Positions 57,389-64,000 of a stretch of DNA of 64,000 nt are shown here, piece after piece (the first letter of the stretch is position 1; each line of letters starts with the position of its first letter). This DNA comes from Nitrosarchaeum sp. Lineage in GTDB: Archaea > Thermoproteota > Nitrososphaeria > Nitrososphaerales > Nitrosopumilaceae. The DNA lies in assembly GCA_002737445.1 (NCBI GenBank), contig NSIR01000002.1, positions 62,001 through 126,000 of the forward strand, written 5' to 3'. The notes below the pieces were generated by a model, which searched no databases, was not told the DNA's origin, and saw only the letters and a program-made list of their open reading frames with translations. A program made the position numbers and the translations under genes.

Positions 57389-58006
57389 TCAATAATTTCT
57401 TTTATCGATACGATTATTTTTCCAGTCAATAAAATACAAAATTAAACCAATTAATAAAATAATAATTCCAATAATGAGTAAAATTCCAGATATGGCTAAA
57501 GGCAAAACAATACTCATGAATGGTGAATCGGGTTTGGAAAGAGCATTGGATTTATCAGGATCCTCAGAAAGCATTACAACTACATCAACTACACTAGAAC
57601 CTTTATTTTGAATTTCAAAGTTTATGGTATCAGATTTAGTAATTTCCAACATTTCAAAAATTACAGAACTATCCTGAGTAAAAACACCGTATTTGTCACC
57701 ATAAATACTGGAAATGAGGATAGAAAGATTGTCACCCTCGTGATAATTTACAATCTGTATACCCCACAACAGAGGAACATTGGAGGATTGTGTATCATAT
57801 GAAAAAGAACCAGATTCTCCAGGTTCAATTTTGATATTATCTGAAATTTGATTAAACATTTCTTTAAACAATGCTGGAACGTAAAATTCATTTGAACTTG
57901 TAGGATTTGAAGTGCTTAAAATGGAAGCCATAACAGAAATTGAGATTACGATTAAAATTAATCCAAATATACTGATTACAAGACCGCGTTTTTTCAGATT
58001 AATCAA
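57389..58006 (-). CDS. Membrane-anchored protein with an extracytoplasmic beta domain
   Basis: This 205-aa protein has an N-terminal helix ('LVISIFGLILIVISISVMAS'), about 135 extracytoplasmic residues with 'EPGESGSFSYDTQSSNVPLL' and 'INFEIQNKGSSVVDVVVML', and a second helix near the C-terminus ('LAISGILLIIGIIILLIGLI') followed by a basic tail. Both termini are probably cytoplasmic. Function unknown. Confidence 0.7.
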   Translation of the reverse strand: MINLKKRGLVISIFGLILIVISISVMASILSTSNPTSSNEFYVPALFKEMFNQISDNIKIEPGESGSFSYDTQSSNVPLLWGIQIVNYHEGDNLSILISSIYGDKYGVFTQDSSVIFEMLEITKSDTINFEIQNKGSSVVDVVVMLSEDPDKSNALSKPDSPFMSIVLPLAISGILLIIGIIILLIGLILYFIDWKNNRIDKRNY

Positions 58007-58095
58007 AGTATTTCAAATTACCCCTACTTTAAGACTAGCTATAAAATAAACAAAATTTAGAAAAAATGAATTAATTTACTTTATGAAAAGGAAAT

Positions 58096-58923
58096 CTACG
58101 TTCTAGATTTCTTTGAAGATTTTGATCTTTTCTTTGTTGCTTTTCTTGAAGGAGATTTTGATCTTTTCTTTGTTGCTTTTCTTGAAGGAGATTTTGATCT
58201 TGTCTTTGTTGCTTTTCTTGAAGGAGATTTTGATCTTGTCTTTGTTGCTTTTCTTGAAGGAGATTTTGATCTTGTCGATTTACCTTTTTTGAGATGTATT
58301 GCTTTAAGATTTAAAGTAGCTTTCTGAAGGGTGATTACAGCTAATTGTTCTGTTTTAATTTTTCGTTCCAAATCTTTAATGGATTTCTGAACATCCTTGT
58401 GATTCCCACTTATAGTTTCACGTAAAATTGGCTTTGATTTAGACTGTTTTTTAATTTTTGTATCAATATGTGATTTAATTTCCTGGTATTTCCCAACATC
58501 TGTGGCTATAGTTTTGCCAGTTTTTTCTCTTGATTTTATCTCAAATTCTAATTCTTTAATATGTTCAGATATTACATTCAAGTTGAATTGGGCAGTGTGT
58601 TTCTCATCAGGATTTTGAGCAAATTCTAATTCCTCTTCGGATATACTTAATGCTATTTTTTCACGATTTAGATTATCATGAGCTGCGGTAATTAATCGTC
58701 CAATACTATCCAATTGAGATGTTTTTTGATTAAGAATTACAGAAACATCATCTACTTCATCTTTTTCAGATTCAATTTTTCTATCAATTGAATGCAATCC
58801 AGATGAAGAACGTTTTTCAAGGGATTGAACAGTTTTAAGTTGATTTTCAGATTTTTTTCGTAAATTAGTTGCTATCTGTTTCCTTCGTCTTAATGAAATT
58901 ATTGATTTTTCTAATGGTGTCAA
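58096..58923 (-). CDS. Coiled-coil protein with a histone-H1-like repeat tail
   Basis: This 275-aa protein has residues 1-210 as a long coiled coil ('LRRRKQIATNLRKKSENQLK', 'SIKDLERKIKTEQLAVITLQ') and residues 215-275 as a tail of four 12-aa units (S-P-S-R-K-A-T-K-[T/K]-R-S-K). Such Lys/Ser/Pro-rich tails resemble histone H1 or bacterial HU-like tails that bind DNA; the S-P-x-R/K sites could be phosphorylated. DNA packaging or adhesion is inference. Confidence 0.7.
   Translation of the reverse strand: MTPLEKSIISLRRRKQIATNLRKKSENQLKTVQSLEKRSSSGLHSIDRKIESEKDEVDDVSVILNQKTSQLDSIGRLITAAHDNLNREKIALSISEEELEFAQNPDEKHTAQFNLNVISEHIKELEFEIKSREKTGKTIATDVGKYQEIKSHIDTKIKKQSKSKPILRETISGNHKDVQKSIKDLERKIKTEQLAVITLQKATLNLKAIHLKKGKSTRSKSPSRKATKTRSKSPSRKATKTRSKSPSRKATKKRSKSPSRKATKKRSKSSKKSRT
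58118..58276 (-). repeat. 36-bp tandem repeat, 4.4 copies, in the coiled-coil gene
   Basis: Four almost identical 36-bp units (58118-58153, 58154-58189, 58190-58225, 58226-58261) plus 15 bp of a fifth encode the H1-like tail. The first two units differ from the rest by ttttc versus ttgtc. Copy number is likely to vary between strains. Confidence 0.92.
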
Positions 58924-59060
58924 TAAACTGATTAGACAAATACATTGGTTAAGGTATGGACATATTCATGAATTGACTTACGGGTTAACAAAATCAACAT
59001 ACTTTTTAACAAAAGATGGTTTTTTAAAAAAATATTAGTGGTGAATAAAAAGGATAATAG

Positions 59061-59372
59061 ATGGAATTTCATCCAAAAGAATTACCAATTTCAAAGACAT
59101 ATGATCTCAAAGATGTCAAGGATGCAACAGATGCAGTTGATGATATGATCAAGTTAGGATTTAGTAATAAAAAAGAAGGCTTTAGAGTATTAATGCCAAA
59201 AGAATCAAAACTTGCAAAAAGAATAGGATATACAATTACAACAGGAATCACATATGGGTTAAAACAAAATAAGAAAATTGAAGATATAAAATATTGGACA
59301 TATCATTATGATGAAACACATTACGCCATAGTTTTGATTAGTCAGAAAGATTTTACAGAATTAGGATTTTAA
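59061..59372 (+). CDS. Hypothetical protein of 103 aa
   Basis: This soluble alpha/beta protein shows 'FHPKELPISKTYDLKDVKDA' and 'KYWTYHYDETHYAIVLISQK'. It has no signal peptide or metal motif. A TATA-like 'aaaatattag' is centred about 27 bp upstream of the ATG, which supports expression. It overlaps the convergent PAP2 gene by 12 bp. Family unknown. Confidence 0.65.
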   Translation: MEFHPKELPISKTYDLKDVKDATDAVDDMIKLGFSNKKEGFRVLMPKESKLAKRIGYTITTGITYGLKQNKKIEDIKYWTYHYDETHYAIVLISQKDFTELGF

Positions 59373-60044
59373 TTTCTCAAATATTTTATCTAGTTTTGTT
59401 CTTTTTGAAATTACACCTGTAAGTATCACACCAAGAATAATTCCTCCAATTACATCCATTGGAAAATGTTGAAGAACATACACTCTGCTAATACATATGA
59501 GAATGGGGTAAAGGAACAGCAAATACGAGCCTCGTGGAAATCTCTGAGATAGTGCAAATGCAAATATGATTCCAAAAATTATGGACCTGGTAGCATGTCC
59601 AGAAGGATAAGAAGCATTTGCGCCTCCGTCACAAAATAAGGCAAAAGTATCACGACTTATTTTTACTGGGAATGGGGAACCATCATATTCAAAATCAGGT
59701 CTATCTCTATCCACCCCACATTTTATGTATCCTGTAAGAAGAGTAGATAAAACAATTAAAATCATCAATGTGATTCCAATTCTTCGGGTTTTTTTGATTA
59801 AAATCATAATGATTCCAAAACCAAGCATCCAAATGGTATCGCCACTTTCAGTAATTAGTTGCATAACAAAATCCATTGATGGATTTCCCACATGATCAGC
59901 AGTAAATGAAATCAGAGTTTGATCAAAACTTTCAGTTATATCAAAATACACTAACAATGACACTAGTACAAATGAAATTACAAGTAGAACAAATGAACGT
60001 GAACGAATATCAAAAAACCAGTTTTGTAATTGTAAAATCTCCAC
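59361..60044 (-). CDS. PAP2-superfamily membrane phosphatase
   Basis: This 227-aa membrane enzyme has six predicted helices and the three phosphatase motifs: K-x6-RP ('KCGVDRDRPDFEYDGSPFPV'), PSGH ('ANASYPSGHATRSIIFGIIF') and SR-x5-H-x3-D ('ISRVYVLQHFPMDVIGG'). It probably dephosphorylates a lipid pyrophosphate such as a polyprenyl carrier. No operon partner on the same strand. Confidence 0.9.
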   Translation of the reverse strand: MEILQLQNWFFDIRSRSFVLLVISFVLVSLLVYFDITESFDQTLISFTADHVGNPSMDFVMQLITESGDTIWMLGFGIIMILIKKTRRIGITLMILIVLSTLLTGYIKCGVDRDRPDFEYDGSPFPVKISRDTFALFCDGGANASYPSGHATRSIIFGIIFAFALSQRFPRGSYLLFLYPILICISRVYVLQHFPMDVIGGIILGVILTGVISKRTKLDKIFEKLKS

Positions 60045-60160
60045 TCACATTATTTTTAATTTTTTGTGGTAGATAAGTATTAAAATAATTTATTGAATAA
60101 ATATCAAATTATAAGAAAAATGATCGGCTCAAAGAATTTAACCAAGGAAATATTAGAAAA

Positions 60161-61372
60161 GTGGTGAAGGTACTCACATTAGATGACTTTGACCTAAAAG
60201 ATAAGACTATTTTTTTACGAGTTGATATGAATTGTCCAATAGATCCAGATACAATGGAAATTTCTGGAACTAAACGTATTGAGGAAGCAATTGAGACAAT
60301 AAAATCACTAGAAAACGCAAAAGTGGTTGTCGCATCACATCAAGGAAGAGTTGGAAATAAAGACTATACTGGAATGGATAAACACGCCAAAGTTCTTGAA
60401 AAATTAATCGGAAAAAAAATAAAGTATGTAGAGGATGTTATTGGAAGCGCAGCACAAGATGAAATAAAAAATTTAAAAAAAGGAGAAATATTACTTTTAG
60501 ATAATTTACGTTTATGTGCTGAAGAAAATTATGAATTTACACCAGCAGAAGCTGGAAATACAATCATGGTAAGAAGGTTATCAAAATTATTTGATCTATG
60601 TGTATTGGATTCATTTCCTAGTGCACATAGAGCACATCCATCAATTGTTGGATTTCCACAAGTATTACCTGCCTGTGCAGGTAGAATTGTGCAAAGAGAA
60701 GTCACAAATCTTGATGAAATAATGACCATTGCAAAAGCACCGCATGTAATTGTGCTTGGAGGCTCCAAAGTCTCAGATAGGTTAGAGGCAATAAAATTAT
60801 TGATTCAAAATGGTCGTGCAGATCACGTATTACTTACAGGATTAATTGGAAATGTGTTTCTTCGCGCACAGGGAAGAATACGTTATCCACTTGGAATAAA
60901 AAGAGAAGACGAAGTAGTAGCAAAAGCACATTCACTTATTGGAGAATACCCAGATGTATTTTCAACCCCTGCAGATATCGCAATTGAGAAAGATGGTAAA
61001 AGGCAAGACAAAGATGTTAGAGAATTAGAAATAGGAGATAAAATTTATGACATAGGACCTAAAACAGTAGAACATTATTCAAAATTAATTGCAGGTGCAG
61101 GAACTGTTTTTATCAGCGGTCCGGCAGGATTTTTTGAAAAAGAAAATTTCAGTCATGGAACAAAAGGATTACTCACATCTGTTGCAAATTCAATTGGAAC
61201 TACAATAGTTAGTGGAGGTCATTTAACATCGGCACTAAAAAAATATGGGTTAGCAGAAAAAATAAATCATATTAGTACCGCAGGAGGAGCACTTGTTCTT
61301 TATCTTACAGGAGAAAAGTTACCAATGATTAAAGCTCTTGAAGATGCAGCTATAAAATACAGAACTAAATAG
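60161..61372 (+). CDS. pgk: Phosphoglycerate kinase
   Basis: The enzyme interconverts 1,3-bisphosphoglycerate and 3-phosphoglycerate. The 403-aa archaeal-type protein shows 'FLRVDMNCPID' (substrate-binding), 'VVASHQGRVGNKDY', 'SFPSAHRAHPSIVGFP', 'VIVLGGSKVSDRLEAIKLLI' and 'GTTIVSGGHLTSAL'. Two adjacent GTG codons (60161, 60164) are possible starts. With apgM at 15993 it represents the gluconeogenic triose part. It overlaps the next gene on the minus strand by 8 bp. Confidence 0.95.
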   Translation: MVKVLTLDDFDLKDKTIFLRVDMNCPIDPDTMEISGTKRIEEAIETIKSLENAKVVVASHQGRVGNKDYTGMDKHAKVLEKLIGKKIKYVEDVIGSAAQDEIKNLKKGEILLLDNLRLCAEENYEFTPAEAGNTIMVRRLSKLFDLCVLDSFPSAHRAHPSIVGFPQVLPACAGRIVQREVTNLDEIMTIAKAPHVIVLGGSKVSDRLEAIKLLIQNGRADHVLLTGLIGNVFLRAQGRIRYPLGIKREDEVVAKAHSLIGEYPDVFSTPADIAIEKDGKRQDKDVRELEIGDKIYDIGPKTVEHYSKLIAGAGTVFISGPAGFFEKENFSHGTKGLLTSVANSIGTTIVSGGHLTSALKKYGLAEKINHISTAGGALVLYLTGEKLPMIKALEDAAIKYRTK

Positions 61373-61712
61373 ACGATTTACAATCAGGATTTGGACATAT
61401 TTGTTTTTCAGATACTCCAAGATATACATCAAAATTACATGCAGCACAGTGATGTTTAATCATAGAATCAAATAGCTTGAGCCACATAGTTGTAAAATTT
61501 TGTGCAATATTTCTTGTAAGACCTAAATCACAAAGATCATTAAAATATGTTTCAACATCATCTATAATCCACAATGGATTTAAATCTCCATTATTTTTTA
61601 TTTTTTCAAAAATTTCATCATTGGTAAATTTTTCATCAGTGACATTATAATTTTCAAAAATAACTTTTCTAATTTGAATTTGAATTGGAACTTTTGGAGT
61701 AAAATCGCTCAT
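61365..61712 (-). CDS. Zinc-ribbon protein of the SUF cluster, function unknown
   Basis: This 115-aa protein has an N-terminal helical domain ('QIRKVIFENYNVTDEKFTND', winged-helix-like) and a C-terminal zinc ribbon with 'HHCAACNFDV' and 'CPNPDCKSSI'. It follows sufU directly with no gap, so it belongs to the same transcript and may regulate or assist Fe-S assembly. Confidence 0.7.
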   Translation of the reverse strand: MSDFTPKVPIQIQIRKVIFENYNVTDEKFTNDEIFEKIKNNGDLNPLWIIDDVETYFNDLCDLGLTRNIAQNFTTMWLKLFDSMIKHHCAACNFDVYLGVSEKQICPNPDCKSSI

Positions 61713-62156
61713 TTAGTATAAACTTGATGCCTCTTCTTTTAATTTATCTGCGTCTTGAGAATCAATCATATTTTTTCCAAGATATGAATAAAGTGCGGAT
61801 TTAAGAACTTTGAGTGAAAGTAGCGCGCATTTTATTCTAACCGCTTGCAAATGCTCCAAACCCAATTCGCTTAAAACATCATGTTTTGTAATATTTCTTA
61901 CCTCATCAATTGTTTTACCTTTTGAGATTTCAGTGAGTACAGAAGAACACGCCATACAAATTGCACAGCCTTTACCGTGAAATTTAATATCAGATATTTT
62001 ATTATCATTAATTTTCATATCAATATCAATACTATCACCACATAGGGGATTAGAATCATGGAAAGTAACATCTGGATTTTCTATTTTACCATAGTTGATT
62101 GGATTTCTTGAATAATCAATTATCATTTCATGATAAATATCTGCATTGCTACTCAT
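61713..62156 (-). CDS. sufU: Fe-S scaffold protein SufU/IscU type
   Basis: This 147-aa scaffold receives sulfur from SufS. The three conserved cysteines are visible in 'NPLCGDSIDIDMKIN', 'GKGCAICMACSSVLTEI' and 'VRIKCALLSLKVLKSAL'. It overlaps sufS by 4 bp (ATGA), as in Gram-positive SUF operons. Confidence 0.94.
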   Translation of the reverse strand: MSSNADIYHEMIIDYSRNPINYGKIENPDVTFHDSNPLCGDSIDIDMKINDNKISDIKFHGKGCAICMACSSVLTEISKGKTIDEVRNITKHDVLSELGLEHLQAVRIKCALLSLKVLKSALYSYLGKNMIDSQDADKLKEEASSLY

Positions 62157-63397
62157 AATTTGAATATCCTTGCGACCTTGTATAATGCATTTACTAATAA
62201 ATCAACTTCCTCCCTAGTATTGTAAATGTAAAAACTTACTCTAGATGTAGCTGCAACATTTAATCTTTCCATCAGTACTTGAGCACAGTGATGTCCAGAT
62301 CTTACTGCAATTCCTTCTTCATCAATTATTTGTGCTACATCATGAGGATGAACATCTGCAAAATTAAATGATATTACACCGCCTCTTTTTGAGATATCTT
62401 TAGTTCCATAAATTAAAAGTCCATTTATCTTTGATAATTTTTCAATAGCATAATTTGTTAATTCAATTTCATGTTCGCGCACATTATCCATTCCAAGTTT
62501 TGTGAGATAGTCAATTGCAGAGCCCAATCCAACTACATCTGCAATGTTTGGAGTTCCAGCTTCAAATTTGTATGGTAAATCATTCCATGTTGTTTCATAT
62601 TTGTGAACTTCTCTAATCATATCACCACCGCCATGAAATGGACTCATTGTTTGTAATACAGATTTTCGTACCCATAAAACACCGATTCCAGTCGGACCTA
62701 GCATTTTATGACCAGAAAATGCAAAGAAATCACAATCCAATTGTTCAACATTTACAGGCATGTGAGGAACTCCTTGTGCCCCATCAATCAAAGTCAAAAC
62801 ACCGTATTCTTTACATTTTGAAATTATTTTTGCTGCATCAGTGATTGTTCCTAAAACATTTGAGACCAAACTAAATGCAACAAGTTTGACTTTGCCTGTT
62901 GCAAGGTATTTTGTAAGATCATCTAAATTTAATTCACCATTATCATTCATTCCAATATATTCTAATTTTGCTCCTTTTTCTTGAGTTAAAAGTTGCCAAG
63001 GTACAATGTTGCTATGGTGTTCATATTCAGTTGTCACTATAATGTCATCTTTTTGTATGTGAGGCCTACCCCAAGCATACGCAACTAAATTTATTGCCTC
63101 CGTAGTTCCTCGAACAAAAATAATTTCTTCCCTATTTTTCACATGAATGAAATTTAATACCTTGTCTCTTGTTGCCTCATACATTTCAGTTGCTTCTTCA
63201 GCTAACGCGTATACTGCTCTGTGGATGTTTGCATTGTGATTTCGGTAATAATCGGTGATAGTGTCAATTACTTGATTTGGTTTTTGTGTTGTAGATGCAT
63301 TATCTAAATAAACTAGTGTTTTATTATCTCTAACAGTTCGTTGTAGAATAGGAAAATCTTTTCGTAAATTTTCAAATGATTTTTCTACACTTTGCAA
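62153..63397 (-). CDS. sufS: Cysteine desulfurase SufS
   Basis: This PLP enzyme releases sulfur from cysteine for Fe-S assembly. The 414-aa protein has 'VYLDNASTTQKPNQVIDTI' at the N-terminus, the PLP lysine in 'FFAFSGHKMLGPTGIGVLW', and the active-site cysteine in 'IAVRSGHHCAQVLM'. The group II arrangement (RxGHHC) fits SufS. It lies 2 bp after the Rieske gene and overlaps sufU. Confidence 0.97.
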   Translation of the reverse strand: MQSVEKSFENLRKDFPILQRTVRDNKTLVYLDNASTTQKPNQVIDTITDYYRNHNANIHRAVYALAEEATEMYEATRDKVLNFIHVKNREEIIFVRGTTEAINLVAYAWGRPHIQKDDIIVTTEYEHHSNIVPWQLLTQEKGAKLEYIGMNDNGELNLDDLTKYLATGKVKLVAFSLVSNVLGTITDAAKIISKCKEYGVLTLIDGAQGVPHMPVNVEQLDCDFFAFSGHKMLGPTGIGVLWVRKSVLQTMSPFHGGGDMIREVHKYETTWNDLPYKFEAGTPNIADVVGLGSAIDYLTKLGMDNVREHEIELTNYAIEKLSKINGLLIYGTKDISKRGGVISFNFADVHPHDVAQIIDEEGIAVRSGHHCAQVLMERLNVAATSRVSFYIYNTREEVDLLVNALYKVARIFKL

Positions 63398-63399
63398 TT

Positions 63400-63717
63400 C
63401 TAAACCTCGACGTAAATCTCGTTTTGTTCTATTTTAACATTATATGTTTTTAGAGCAACATCTGCTGGGAGATTATCAGGTTTACCATTTTGTAAATTAA
63501 AAACAGAAAGATGCAATGGACATCGCACACCTTCTGCACTCAAAAAACCAGTTGAAAGATCAGCATATGCATGAGTACAAATTAAATCAGTTGCAAAAAT
63601 TTTTCCTTTTTGATTAGCTAAAAGAATTTTTTTATCTTCATGAGAAAATCCAAAAAGTTGACCAATTTTTACTTGTTCTAATTTGCAAGCTTTAATCCAC
63701 CGACTCAATTGTATCAC
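63400..63717 (-). CDS. Rieske-type [2Fe-2S] ferredoxin
   Basis: This 105-aa soluble protein has the Rieske ligands C-x-H in 'CTHAYADLSTG' and C-x2-H in 'VRCPLHLSVFNLQNGKP'. It resembles NirD/BphF-type small ferredoxins and may supply electrons to cluster assembly. It overlaps the sufB/D gene by 4 bp. Confidence 0.92.
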   Translation of the reverse strand: MIQLSRWIKACKLEQVKIGQLFGFSHEDKKILLANQKGKIFATDLICTHAYADLSTGFLSAEGVRCPLHLSVFNLQNGKPDNLPADVALKTYNVKIEQNEIYVEV

Positions 63718-64000
63718 CGATACTTGTAATGTTGTTCAATTTCAGAATCTTCATTGTATCTTGTTTCTTCAATTTCAACAAATTTAGTTAATTCTTCATC
63801 AGTGTTAATACTCAATTCACGTGCATCCCATTTAGATTCAATCAAGTAAGCAATCCATGCTCTTACTTGGTATGACATTTTTCTTGATAATGGTTCTAAA
63901 AATCCCTCAATAATGGTTCTTTCAGCTTCCGCCTTAGTCAAACATCTACTTCTAAGATAGAAAATTTGTTCCTCATCAATTTGAGCAACTGATGCAGAAT
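63714..64000 (-). CDS. sufD: SufB/SufD family protein, C-terminal part (runs off the window)
   Basis: The visible 95 codons include 'AQIDEEQIFYLRSRCLTKAE' and 'AERTIIEGFLEPLSRKM', the helical C-terminal domain shared by SufB and SufD. The protein continues beyond the right edge. The SufB-specific cysteine is out of view, so SufD is preferred only because a second copy usually lies upstream. The frame is open to the last base. Confidence 0.85.
   Translation of the reverse strand, partial: SASVAQIDEEQIFYLRSRCLTKAEAERTIIEGFLEPLSRKMSYQVRAWIAYLIESKWDARELSINTDEELTKFVEIEETRYNEDSEIEQHYKYR

Noticed and set aside
59032-59043. 'attagtggtgaa' as another regulon element
   Set aside because: It lies at the TATA position about 27 bp from ATG 59061 rather than 49 bp, and matches the consensus poorly.

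Overview
The window looks like chromosomal DNA of an ammonia-oxidising archaeon (Thaumarchaeota/Nitrososphaerota), most like a marine Nitrosopumilus-type organism. The reasons are: AT-rich sequence with dense short operons; archaeal information genes (two TFBs, aIF1A, aIF5A, SRP19, SRP54, S8e, S24e, S27ae, Gar1, Pus10); two intron-containing tRNA genes; the archaeal shikimate entry route; a siroheme-based haem route; and a secreted protein built from the 'AGWWADG' repeat I know from these archaea. Many genes seem to be transcribed leaderless, with a TATA box about 26 bp upstream of the start codon. I used this to choose several starts.

Layout. 0-9.5 kb: an aromatic amino acid cluster from ADH synthase to prephenate dehydrogenase, including a chorismate mutase-aminotransferase fusion. 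9.5-13.1 kb: Nudix hydrolase and thiamine genes (thiC, thiDN). 13.1-17.9 kb: nucleotide-sugar genes, a GalT-like protein, phosphoglycerate mutase. 17.9-22.8 kb: ribosomal proteins S24e and S27ae, then a minus-strand RNA/translation block (HExxH protein, a 33-aa basic protein, Pus10, SRP54, diphthamide synthase). 22.8-25.9 kb: a patchy region with a C/D-box-like RNA, a CcdA/thioredoxin pair, a methyltransferase remnant and two diverged copies of a 36-bp sequence. 25.9-34.4 kb: aIF5A, tRNA-Tyr, cold-shock protein, aIF1A, alcohol dehydrogenase, ScpAB, S8e-SRP19-Gar1-TFB, sufC, DUF167. 34.4-41.3 kb: chlorite-dismutase-like protein, aldo/keto reductase and a haem block (Ahb-type siroheme decarboxylase, precorrin-2 dehydrogenase, hemA, hemB).

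41.3-54.4 kb is the most striking part. Thirteen promoters here carry an element of consensus TTAGCACTAG (or its complement CTAGTGCTAA), a few of them with one or two mismatches, just upstream of the TATA box. In eleven of them the CTAG core lies 48.5-51.5 bp upstream of a leaderless start codon. In the other two the element is in the opposite orientation at 58.5-59.5 bp. The genes are a CarH-like adenosylcobalamin-binding protein (W-x9-EH and E-x-H-xx-G motifs) with a non-MerR N-terminus, DUF1722 plus DNA photolyase, an SDR with membrane helices, a phytoene-desaturase-like FAD enzyme, an SRPBCC protein, a DICT-like sensory protein, a PPOX-type flavoprotein, several tiny zinc-finger or membrane proteins, and a second TFB with an altered zinc ribbon. 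I read this as a light (vitamin B12 photoreceptor) response regulon. The motifs and spacing are seen in the sequence; the light-response function is inference.

54.4-64 kb: HD hydrolase, membrane protein, a 40-aa zinc finger, tRNA-Leu, a phasin-like protein behind a 10-bp-period repeat, an OB-fold protein, a coiled-coil protein with a histone-H1-like repeat tail, PAP2 phosphatase, phosphoglycerate kinase, and the SUF iron-sulfur genes (sufU, sufS, Rieske protein, and sufB/D running off the end).
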